Assembly (NCBI GenBank): GCA_902799655.1
Contig: CADCBH010000005.1
Coordinates: 43,837 to 107,836 of the forward strand
Reading direction: 5' to 3'
Length of the DNA stretch: 64,000 bases
Source: an uncultured Bacteroidales bacterium
GTDB taxonomy: Bacteria > Bacteroidota > Bacteroidia > Bacteroidales > Bacteroidaceae
Positions 34,431-41,846 of this stretch are shown here, in pieces. The position numbers were made by a program, and so were the translations under genes. Position 1 is the stretch's first letter; each line of letters begins with the position of its first letter. The notes below the pieces were generated by a model. That model made no database searches, had not been told where the DNA came from, and was given only the letters and a program-made list of their open reading frames with translations.

Positions 34431-35525
34431 TTATTTTACGATACCTTTCTCAAGATATTCTGCCAAATTGGTGCGTACCTTCTCTGCAGCCCCTTCAGAG
34501 GCAACTTTTGCCATATCACTGTCTACCATTAGGGCGACCAATTGTTCAAAGGACGTCTTATTAGGATTCCACCCAAGTTTAGCCTTTGCCTTTGTGGGGT
34601 CTCCCCAAAGGTTGACCACATCAGTGGGACGGTAGAAGTCGGGTGATACCTCGATAAGCACCTTACCGGTAGCCTTGTCAATACCTTTCTCGTCGGCTCC
34701 CTCACCTTTGAACTCAAGTTCAATGCCTACATGTTTGAAAGCATAATAGCAGAACTCACGCACAGAATGCTGTACACCGGTTGCGATGACGAAGTCCTCA
34801 GGTTGGTCTTGTTGCAAGATGAGCCACATACACTCTACATAGTCTTTGGCATAGCCCCAGTCGCGTAATGAACTGAGGTTTCCCAAATATAACTTGTCTT
34901 GTTTGCCTTGCTTAATGCGTGCAGCAGCCAACGATATCTTGCGGGTGACGAAGGTTTCGCCACGACGCTCTGACTCATGGTTGAAGAGGATGCCAGAACA
35001 GCAGTACATGTTGTATGCTTCACGGTACTCCTTGACAATCCAGAAGCCATACTGCTTGGCAACAGCATAGGGAGAATAGGGGTGGAATGGGGTGTTCTCA
35101 TTCTGTGGCACTTCCTCAACTTTTCCATACAATTCAGAGGTCGAAGCCTGATATATGCGACAGCAATCTGTCATATTCAGTTGGCGAACAGCCTCTAGGA
35201 TGCGCAGCACACCTACAGCATCGACATCAGCTGTAAACTCAGGTGAGTCAAAACTCACTTGTACGTGGCTTTGTGCTGCCAAATTGTATATCTCGGTAGG
35301 ACGAACCTTTCCGATAACGCCCAGAATAGACATGGAGTCACCCAAATCAGCATAGTGAAGATGGAAGTGTGGCTTACCCTCCAAGTGGGCAATGCGCTCG
35401 CGGAAGTCTACTGATGAACGACGGATGGTGCCATGGACCTCATAACCTTTCTCAAGCAGGAACTCGGCAAGATATGAGCCGTCCTGTCCGGTAATACCGG
35501 TAATTAATGCAATATTATTATTCAT
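34431..35525 (-). CDS. gmd: GDP-mannose 4,6-dehydratase
   Basis: A 364-residue short-chain dehydrogenase making GDP-4-keto-6-deoxymannose. The cofactor motif is [17 protein letters not shown]; catalytic residues lie in [17 protein letters not shown] and [28 protein letters not shown] is diagnostic. Middle gene of manC-gmd-fcl, the complete route from mannose-1-phosphate to GDP-fucose used for surface glycans or protein glycosylation. Confidence 0.96.
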   Translation of the reverse strand: MNNNIALITGITGQDGSYLAEFLLEKGYEVHGTIRRSSVDFRERIAHLEGKPHFHLHYADLGDSMSILGVIGKVRPTEIYNLAAQSHVQVSFDSPEFTADVDAVGVLRILEAVRQLNMTDCCRIYQASTSELYGKVEEVPQNENTPFHPYSPYAVAKQYGFWIVKEYREAYNMYCCSGILFNHESERRGETFVTRKISLAAARIKQGKQDKLYLGNLSSLRDWGYAKDYVECMWLILQQDQPEDFVIATGVQHSVREFCYYAFKHVGIELEFKGEGADEKGIDKATGKVLIEVSPDFYRPTDVVNLWGDPTKAKAKLGWNPNKTSFEQLVALMVDSDMAKVASEGAAEKVRTNLAEYLEKGIVK

Positions 35526-35531
35526 GTACTA

Positions 35532-36602
35532 TTATTTGTCTTGTCCGGAGAATTGTTTGATGCGCTGTTCCTCAGAAAGTTTACAGATCAATAGAGTGTC
35601 ATCGTTCTCAGCAATAATATAACCATCGAGGCCCTGAATGACCACTTTCTTCTCCTGTGTAGTGTGTACCATACAGTTATGTGTCTCAAAGAGCGAGATA
35701 TCTGGTCCTATGCAAGCATTACCATAAAGGTCTTTCTTACTTTGCTGTTGTAATGAACCCCATGTGCCCAGATCACTCCATCCAAAATCTGCAGGACAAA
35801 CAAATATCTCCTCAGCTTTCTCCATGATAGCATAGTCCACACTGATATTCTCACATTCAGGGAATAATTGGTCTATTTTCTCCTGTTCTTGTGGCGTACC
35901 ATAGACAGGCAAGAGTCCTTCGAAAATCTTCGACATAGCAGGCTGGTAGATGCGGAAAGCATTGACAATAGTCGATACGTTCCAAATGAAGATGCCGGCA
36001 TTCCAGAAATAGTTGTTCTTGGAGATATAACGCAGTGCAGTCTGAAGATCTGGTTTCTCGCGGAAAGAGTCTACACGGAATATACCCTTGTTACGCAGAG
36101 AACTGGCCGACAAATTGGCTTCAATATAGCCGTAGCCCGTTTCAGGACGTGAAGGCTTCATGCCCAGCGTGACAATAGCGTCACTATCGCTGGTGAAATT
36201 CATACATGCAGTGATGACACGACGGAACTCCTCAACATTCATCACCACATGGTCACTTGGAGATACAACAATGTTGGCTTTAGGGTCCTTAGACTTGATA
36301 CGCCAAGAAACATAACAGATGCAGGGAGCTGTATTGCGGCGACAAGGCTCACAGAGAATGTGATCCTGCGGCATGTCTGGCAGTTGTTCGGCAACGGTCT
36401 CAGCATAATTTTTATTGGTAACTACCCAGATATTTGATGGGTCGACAATCGTCGAGAAACGCTCGACAGTCAGTTGCAACAGTGACTTACCTATGCCCAG
36501 AACATCGATAAACTGCTTGGGCTTCTCAGCTGTACTCATAGGCCAAAAGCGGCTTCCTACACCGCCTGCCATGATAACGAGGTGATTGTTGATTCTTGCC
36601 AT
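35532..36602 (-). CDS. manC: Mannose-1-phosphate guanylyltransferase
   Basis: A 356-residue GDP-mannose pyrophosphorylase. The nucleotide-binding motif MAGGVGSRFWPMSTAEKPKQF starts near residue 11, with VVSPSDHVV and FVCPADFGWSDLGTW downstream. It lacks the C-terminal isomerase domain of bifunctional ManC proteins, so fructose- and mannose-phosphate conversion must be encoded elsewhere. First gene of the manC-gmd-fcl operon. Confidence 0.94.
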   Translation of the reverse strand: MARINNHLVIMAGGVGSRFWPMSTAEKPKQFIDVLGIGKSLLQLTVERFSTIVDPSNIWVVTNKNYAETVAEQLPDMPQDHILCEPCRRNTAPCICYVSWRIKSKDPKANIVVSPSDHVVMNVEEFRRVITACMNFTSDSDAIVTLGMKPSRPETGYGYIEANLSASSLRNKGIFRVDSFREKPDLQTALRYISKNNYFWNAGIFIWNVSTIVNAFRIYQPAMSKIFEGLLPVYGTPQEQEKIDQLFPECENISVDYAIMEKAEEIFVCPADFGWSDLGTWGSLQQQSKKDLYGNACIGPDISLFETHNCMVHTTQEKKVVIQGLDGYIIAENDDTLLICKLSEEQRIKQFSGQDK

Positions 36603-36628
36603 AATGTTTCTCCTTTGCTATTTCTTTG

Positions 36629-36661
36629 CAAAGATATAGAATTTTTTTCAAATATACCAAA
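36629..36661 (-). promoter_or_regulatory. Promoter for manC-gmd-fcl
   Basis: On the minus strand TATCTTTG at 36629-36636 is a perfect -7 box, and TTTG at 36658-36661 lies 21 bp upstream as the -33 element, next to the dedA stop codon. Confidence 0.75.
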
Positions 36662-36663
36662 TT

Positions 36664-37290
36664 TTATCGATTCTTTTTCTTCAGTAGCTGCTTGATGACA
36701 AACCATCCAATGGCTATTACGACTATTCCGACGATGATCAGCTTAATATATTCGGCGTATTCGCTAATCTTATCGTTTAACTGCTCCTCGGGGACGATGG
36801 CGTGGAGATACCAGCCCAGTGCCGCCAGAATGCTGTGCCAAACACCGGCACCAATTGTAGTGTAGAGTAGGAATTTCCAATAGTTCATCCTTGCCAGTCC
36901 TGCAGGTATAGAGATCAGATGACGGATGCCTGGGATCAAACGGCCTGTCAGCGTTGCCACGATGCCATGGTCATCGAAATAGCGCTCGCTCTTTTCGACT
37001 TTCTCTTGATTCAATAAGCACATTTTCCCCCAACGGCTGTTTGCAAATCGGTAGATGACAGGACGTCCGACATAATAGGCTACAATATAGTTGATAGATG
37101 CCCCAAGGTCGGCACCGATGGTTGCAAACAGTATGACGAGCCAGACATCAAGTTGTCCACTGGCGGCATGATAGGCTGCAGGCGTCACAACAAACTCTGA
37201 AGGCACAGGAATAACTGTACTCTCTAACAACATCAGGAACAATATCGTACCATAGTTGAGGTTTGTGAGTAGTGATGTTATCAAGTTCAT
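36664..37290 (-). CDS. DedA family membrane protein
   Basis: A 208-residue inner membrane protein with several hydrophobic segments (GTILFLMLLESTVIPVPSEF, LVILFATIGADLGASINYIV, LLYTTIGAGVWHSILAALG, LIIVGIVVIAIGWFVIKQL). Motifs PVPSEFV near the N-terminus and ATLTGRLIPGIRHLISIPAG match the DedA/SNARE-associated family, of which some members recycle undecaprenyl phosphate or phospholipids across the membrane. It lies 13 bp after the TPR gene and ends just before the manC promoter. Confidence 0.92.
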   Translation of the reverse strand: MNLITSLLTNLNYGTILFLMLLESTVIPVPSEFVVTPAAYHAASGQLDVWLVILFATIGADLGASINYIVAYYVGRPVIYRFANSRWGKMCLLNQEKVEKSERYFDDHGIVATLTGRLIPGIRHLISIPAGLARMNYWKFLLYTTIGAGVWHSILAALGWYLHAIVPEEQLNDKISEYAEYIKLIIVGIVVIAIGWFVIKQLLKKKNR

Positions 37291-37303
37291 ATTCTCAATC
37301 GCT

Positions 37304-38743
37304 TCAATTATTCAATTTCTCTTTCATGTACTCGCAGTAGCCTTCCACCTCCATATCTTGTGGAAAAAGACATCCCAGTACGAGGCGAGTCTCTTGCGGA
37401 TTGTTTTCTACAGCCTTGCGTAGATAGAGCTGGAACTCGTCCATCTTCCCAAGGTCGTAGCAGCATAATGCCAGATAAGCGTATCCTTTGTTGAAGGTCG
37501 GGTCAAACTCATTGACTGCTCGGTAGAACTTCTTGAACATCTCGTAGCAGGCTGTAACATAGCGGTTGTCGTAAAGCGACACGATAATGCGCAATAATAC
37601 TGATGGAGCATTGTTCGACAGCTGGAGGGCTTTTTTAAACGACTGTTCTGCTTCCATAATCATGTCATGCTCCAACTGAATATGTCCACGTATGACAAGC
37701 ATGTCAACATGATCACAGGGCAGGCTCTCAGTCATATCAAGCATCTCGAGAGCTTTTGACGGTTGTTTCAGATGACTGTAGCAGAAAGCCAGTTCCTGGT
37801 AGAGTTGGGGAAGGAAATCAATATCATCAGAGTCGTTGGATAACGTTTGTTCCAGTGCTCGCTCTAAAGGTTCAACAGCTTCTTCTTGTCTACCGAGATT
37901 GACTAGACAAACGCCTTGGTGCAACAATACAAAGTTATCTTCAGGCACAAGTTTCTCGAGTCTTCTAAAATACTCTAAAGCATCCTCATAATTCCCCATA
38001 CGGAACAAACCATTGGCCTTGCTGGCCACACCTTCTGGGTCGTTAGGATCGATAGCAATAGCATACTCTGAACTGGTGATGGCATTGCTGTAATCCTCAT
38101 TCATTAGCTGTGCAGAGGCCAGCGCATTCCAATAGCTTGTAGAGAACGGATTGCGATCGATGAGTTCGTTGAAGATACGTTCAGAGTCTTTATATTTCCC
38201 CAGTCCGAATAGCGTGCGTGCCATCAATTCCTTGAAATCTGTACTGTCATCATCTTTCGAGCGCATCATCCATTCATAGGCCTTATCATTGATGCCATAG
38301 TCAATATAGAGGTTGGCGCAGTCTTTGATGAAATCCTGATACTCGTCAGCAGTTACGGTCATAGCATAGTCGCGCAGATAACGATCTGCTTCCTCGATAC
38401 GTCCTTCAGCTACCATGATTTCTGCGACAAGATAGTGGAAGTCGGGATCTTCGCGGCTTTCTATCGTGTCGGCATACTGTTGCGCCTTCTCGAAGTCGTT
38501 CTGCATAAGTGCCTCACGGGCTTTGAATACGTTGGGCAATGTGGCATGAGGATAGATGCTCAAGGCATAGTCTATAGCTTCAACGGCCTTGTCGTAAGCA
38601 CCGATGAAGTTGTAATAGTCGGCAATATCGACAAGGTCGCTGTCATCCATGAAAGGCTGTTCGCCTAAACGGACTGTTTCCTCATAGCTGTCTAACAGCT
38701 CACGAAAGTCTTCTGAATTGAAATATTCTTCGTTATACTGCAT
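37304..38743 (-). CDS. Tetratricopeptide repeat protein
   Basis: A 479-residue protein made almost wholly of helical TPR units (for example FIGAYDKAVEAIDYALSIYPHA, ELIDRNPFSTSYWNALASAQL, AITSSEYAIAIDPNDPEGVASKANGLF in part, ALEYFRRLEKLVPED). There is no signal peptide or membrane segment, so it is probably a cytoplasmic scaffold. The function is unknown. It begins 1 bp after the glnS stop and would be cotranscribed with glnS and dedA. Confidence 0.88.
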   Translation of the reverse strand: MQYNEEYFNSEDFRELLDSYEETVRLGEQPFMDDSDLVDIADYYNFIGAYDKAVEAIDYALSIYPHATLPNVFKAREALMQNDFEKAQQYADTIESREDPDFHYLVAEIMVAEGRIEEADRYLRDYAMTVTADEYQDFIKDCANLYIDYGINDKAYEWMMRSKDDDSTDFKELMARTLFGLGKYKDSERIFNELIDRNPFSTSYWNALASAQLMNEDYSNAITSSEYAIAIDPNDPEGVASKANGLFRMGNYEDALEYFRRLEKLVPEDNFVLLHQGVCLVNLGRQEEAVEPLERALEQTLSNDSDDIDFLPQLYQELAFCYSHLKQPSKALEMLDMTESLPCDHVDMLVIRGHIQLEHDMIMEAEQSFKKALQLSNNAPSVLLRIIVSLYDNRYVTACYEMFKKFYRAVNEFDPTFNKGYAYLALCCYDLGKMDEFQLYLRKAVENNPQETRLVLGCLFPQDMEVEGYCEYMKEKLNN

Positions 38744-40450
38744 TTATTTTTTCCATGAGTCTTTCAGACCTACGGTTTTGTTGAATACCAGATGCTCGGG
38801 AGTGGAGTCGAGGTCGGGTGTAAAGTAACCGATGCGCTGGAACTGCAGGAAGTCACCAGCCTTTTTCTCCTTGAGGTATTCCTCCACATAACAGTTCTTG
38901 AGTACGATGAGTGACTCAGGATTCAGTAGTTCACGGAAATCACGCTCGTCGGCAGCAGGGTTTTCAATGGCAAACAGACGATCGTAGAGACGCACCTCAG
39001 CAGGAACGGCATGTTGGCAGCATAGCCAGTGAAGTGTCTTACCCTTGATCTTGCGGTCTGCACCGGGCATGCCACTACGAGTTTCGGGATCGTAGGTGGC
39101 ATAAATAGTTGTTACGTTGCCTTCGGCATCCTTATCGCAGGGATGTTCCTCGTCGCACTTGATAATGTATGCATTCTTCAGTCGGACCTCCTTGCCTGGA
39201 GCTAGACGCATAAACTTCTTTTCAGCAACTTCCATGAAGTCATCGCGCTCAATCCATAGTTCACGGCTAAAAATGACAGTGTGGGTACCGTCGGCTTCAT
39301 TCTCAGGGTTGTTGATGGCTGTCAGTTCTTCGCTTTGTCCCTCAGGATAGTTCGTGATGACCAGCTTGACAGGGTTGAGCACAGCACTTACGCGACAGGC
39401 TTTCTTGTTCAGATCTTCGCGTACGCTGGCCTCCAGCAGGGCATAATCGTTCAGAGCATCAAACTTGGTATATCCGATAGAGTCAATAAAATTACGGATA
39501 CTTTGTGACGAATAGCCACGACGACGCATACCGCAGACAGTTGGCATGCGTGGATCGTCCCATCCGTTGACCAGATGCTCGTCAACCAGCGCCTTCAACT
39601 TACGCTTTGACATCACATTATAGGTCAGGTTCAGACGGTTGAACTCAATCTGACGGGGACGGTAGTCATGCTGGCCATCTTTCTCTTGCAGGTAGTCAAC
39701 AAACAGGTCGTAGAGTGGACGGTGAGGGACAAATTCCAGTGTGCAGATAGAGTGGGTGACACCTTCGAAGTAGTCACTCTGTCCGTGTGCAAAATCGTAC
39801 ATTGGGTAGCAATGCCACTTAGTACCTGTACGATGGTGAGGAATCTGAATGATGCGATAGATAATAGGATCGCGGAAATGCATGTTGGGATTCGCCATGT
39901 CTATCTTGGCGCGAAGCACCATTGAACCCTCAACGGCCTCAGGGGTGTTCATCTGCTCGAACAGACGCAGGTTTTCCTCGATGGGACGGTCACGGAAAGG
40001 ACTGGGGCGGCCTGGCTGTGTGGGTGTACCTTTCTGGTCGGCAATCTGTTCTGATGTTTGCTCATCGACGTATGCCATTCCCTTCTTGATAAGCCAGATG
40101 GCAAACTCCCACAACTTGTCGAAGTAGTCAGAGGCATAGTAGATGTTACCCCACTTGAAACCGAGCCATTTAATATCATTCATGATATTCTCCACATATT
40201 CTGTGTTCTCTTTGGTGGGATTGGTGTCGTCGAATCGCAGATTACATACACCGCCAAATCTCTCCGCTACACCAAAATCCATGCAGATGGCCTTGGCATG
40301 TCCGATGTGAATATATCCGTTAGGCTCTGGTGGAAAACGAGTTTGCAGTCGTCCACCATTTTTGCCTGCTTCCAGGTCTTCTTTTACAAACTGTTCTACA
40401 AAGCTGAGGCTTTTCTTCTCCTCACTTGTGTTCATGTTCTTTTCTTCCAT
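38744..40450 (-). CDS. glnS: Glutaminyl-tRNA synthetase
   Basis: Charges tRNA-Gln with glutamine. The class I HIGH motif lies in FPPEPNGYIHIGHAKAIC and the KMSKS-like motif in YNVMSKRKLKALV; the C-terminal anticodon-binding barrel domains follow (RLAPGKEVRLKNAYIIKC). An in-frame ATG at 40480 overlaps the -7 box of the promoter, so it cannot be used. The ATG at 40450 (MEEKNMNTSEEKK, 568 residues) or at 40435 is the real start. It leads the glnS-TPR-dedA operon. Confidence 0.95.
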   Translation of the reverse strand: MEEKNMNTSEEKKSLSFVEQFVKEDLEAGKNGGRLQTRFPPEPNGYIHIGHAKAICMDFGVAERFGGVCNLRFDDTNPTKENTEYVENIMNDIKWLGFKWGNIYYASDYFDKLWEFAIWLIKKGMAYVDEQTSEQIADQKGTPTQPGRPSPFRDRPIEENLRLFEQMNTPEAVEGSMVLRAKIDMANPNMHFRDPIIYRIIQIPHHRTGTKWHCYPMYDFAHGQSDYFEGVTHSICTLEFVPHRPLYDLFVDYLQEKDGQHDYRPRQIEFNRLNLTYNVMSKRKLKALVDEHLVNGWDDPRMPTVCGMRRRGYSSQSIRNFIDSIGYTKFDALNDYALLEASVREDLNKKACRVSAVLNPVKLVITNYPEGQSEELTAINNPENEADGTHTVIFSRELWIERDDFMEVAEKKFMRLAPGKEVRLKNAYIIKCDEEHPCDKDAEGNVTTIYATYDPETRSGMPGADRKIKGKTLHWLCCQHAVPAEVRLYDRLFAIENPAADERDFRELLNPESLIVLKNCYVEEYLKEKKAGDFLQFQRIGYFTPDLDSTPEHLVFNKTVGLKDSWKK

Positions 40451-40477
40451 ATTATATAATAATGTGTATTTGGGATG

Positions 40478-40507
40478 CAAAGATACTAAATTCGTTAGAG
40501 ATACAAA
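40478..40507 (-). promoter_or_regulatory. Promoter for glnS
   Basis: On the minus strand TATCTTTG at 40478-40485 is a perfect -7 box; TTTG at 40504-40507 lies 18 bp upstream. Transcription would start near 40471. Confidence 0.8.
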
Positions 40508-40566
40508 AACAAATAGCAGTTTTATTCTGCTTTTTTTAAAATATGTTATAAAAAGTAGCTGAATTA

Positions 40567-40598
40567 TTTGGAGAATTGATATAAATCAATTATCTTTG
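40567..40598 (+). promoter_or_regulatory. Orphan promoter upstream of the candidate small RNA
   Basis: TTTG at 40567-40570, a 20-bp spacer, and TATCTTTG at 40591-40598 match the Bacteroidetes consensus. Nothing coding lies downstream on this strand before a terminator-like hairpin at 40661. Confidence 0.7.
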
Positions 40599-40604
40599 CA
40601 CTCG

Positions 40605-40693
40605 TTATCCTGAATACAATCTTTTTACCTTAAAAGACTAATACCTAATTGAGATAGGATGCCCTTCACTGTGAAGTGAGGGACATTTTTTTT
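40605..40693 (+). ncRNA. Candidate small RNA of about 90 nt
   Basis: A transcript from the promoter at 40567-40598 would run to the hairpin and T run at 40661-40693. Two hairpins are possible. The first pairs CCTA (40644-40647) with TAGG (40655-40658). The second pairs CCCTTCAC (from 40662) with GTGAGGG (to 40682), with one bulged base. There is no plausible reading frame. Both flanking genes, glnS and mltG, are on the other strand, so this is not a leader. The 3' end just touches the mltG stop codon. I do not recognise a known RNA family. Confidence 0.55.
40661..40693 (+). terminator. Intrinsic terminator of the candidate small RNA
   Basis: A G/C-rich hairpin at 40662-40684 is followed by eight T residues at 40686-40693. 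The T run is on the plus strand, so it fits rightward transcription and not the leftward mltG. Confidence 0.65.
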
Positions 40694-41717
40694 ATTGGAT
40701 GCCTCTTTCGTTGAGTGCTTTAGTATAGCGAGCTGCATTCTTAAGATGCTCTTGATAGGTGCGGGCAAAATTGTGAGTACCCGAGAAATCTTCCTTGGCA
40801 CACATATACACATAGTCGTGGCGCACATAGCTGAGGACAGCATCAATGCCCTTAATGCTAGCAATCTTGATAGGGCCAGGAGGAAGCCCCTCGTTGCGAT
40901 AGGTGTTATAAGGACTCTCGACTTGGAGAAGTTTGTTATAGATACGTTTTAGCTCAAACTGGCGTAAGGCATATTTGATGGTGGGATCTGCTTGCAAGGG
41001 CATGTCTTGGTGCAGGCGGTTAATGTACATGCCAGCAATCATAGGTTTCTCGTCGTTGTTGGCTGTCTCTTCGTCAATAATGCTGGCCAGTGTGCACACC
41101 TCGATAGGTGTCAAGCCAATAGCGGCTGCCTTTTGCTCCCTATCACCCTTCCAGAAACGATCGTGCTCATGTTGCATGCGCTGAAGCAGACGGTCAATAC
41201 CAATGTTCCAGTATATGTCGTATGTGTTAGGTACAAACATGGCACTGATAGTACAGGTGTCATAGCCAAGCTCCTGGCAAATCTCCTGATTTGTGAGTGC
41301 GTCGGCAATTGTTGCTGAGTCAAGCATCAGTTTATGGGATAATACAGCAGCCAGACGATCGGTGGTACGAACCTCAGGAATGGTAAGCATCATACTGGTC
41401 TGCTGGCCATTTTTCAGATGACGAAATACCATAAAGGCACCTTCGCTAGGCTTGATGGCATAACGGCCTGAGCGGATGTGGTCGCCATAACTACTATGAC
41501 GTACCAGCATTTTCAGTCCTGTCATTCCTGCTGTATGACTGAAATCTCCTAATTTAGTTAGAACGGAGTCTTGTGTATCATCATCATCGATATACAGATA
41601 TTGTGTCTGTTCTGCCTTCGAGACAGGAGTGAGCATATAGAAGACAATAAGTGCTATGATGAGCACCAGTCCGCCTAATGCTATATATAAATAGGTTCGT
41701 GAGTTCTGTTTTTTCAT
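40692..41717 (-). CDS. mltG: Endolytic murein transglycosylase MltG (YceG-like)
   Basis: Cleaves nascent peptidoglycan strands and so limits their length. From ATG 41717 (MKKQNSRTYLYIALGG) it is 341 residues with one N-terminal transmembrane segment (LYIALGGLVLIIALIVFYML). The catalytic glutamate lies in ASIIDEETANNDEKPMIAGMYINRL, and SPYNTYRNEGLPPGPI and GTHNFARTYQEH are diagnostic. The frame is open to 41750, but that start is a TTG beside the -7 box. It is a single-gene unit. Confidence 0.94.
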   Translation of the reverse strand: MKKQNSRTYLYIALGGLVLIIALIVFYMLTPVSKAEQTQYLYIDDDDTQDSVLTKLGDFSHTAGMTGLKMLVRHSSYGDHIRSGRYAIKPSEGAFMVFRHLKNGQQTSMMLTIPEVRTTDRLAAVLSHKLMLDSATIADALTNQEICQELGYDTCTISAMFVPNTYDIYWNIGIDRLLQRMQHEHDRFWKGDREQKAAAIGLTPIEVCTLASIIDEETANNDEKPMIAGMYINRLHQDMPLQADPTIKYALRQFELKRIYNKLLQVESPYNTYRNEGLPPGPIKIASIKGIDAVLSYVRHDYVYMCAKEDFSGTHNFARTYQEHLKNAARYTKALNERGIQ

Positions 41718-41739
41718 GCTTTTGATGTGTTTTCTGATG

Positions 41740-41747
41740 CAAAGGTA
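41740..41747 (-). promoter_or_regulatory. -7 box for mltG
   Basis: On the minus strand TACCTTTG matches TAnnTTTG, 22 bp before the mltG ATG. No clear -33 element is seen. Confidence 0.55.
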
Positions 41748-41821
41748 CAAAAATATTCATAATACATCATTCTTTTTAATAAAAAAGTGCGACATTGCAT
41801 TCATTATTCATAAATATTTTA

Positions 41822-41829
41822 TATCTTTG
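41822..41829 (+). promoter_or_regulatory. -7 box for malQ
   Basis: TATCTTTG matches TAnnTTTG and lies 17 bp before the malQ ATG. A TTG at 41795-41797 is a weak -33 candidate with a 24-bp spacer. Confidence 0.6.
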
Positions 41830-41846
41830 CGGAAATATTAGATGTA

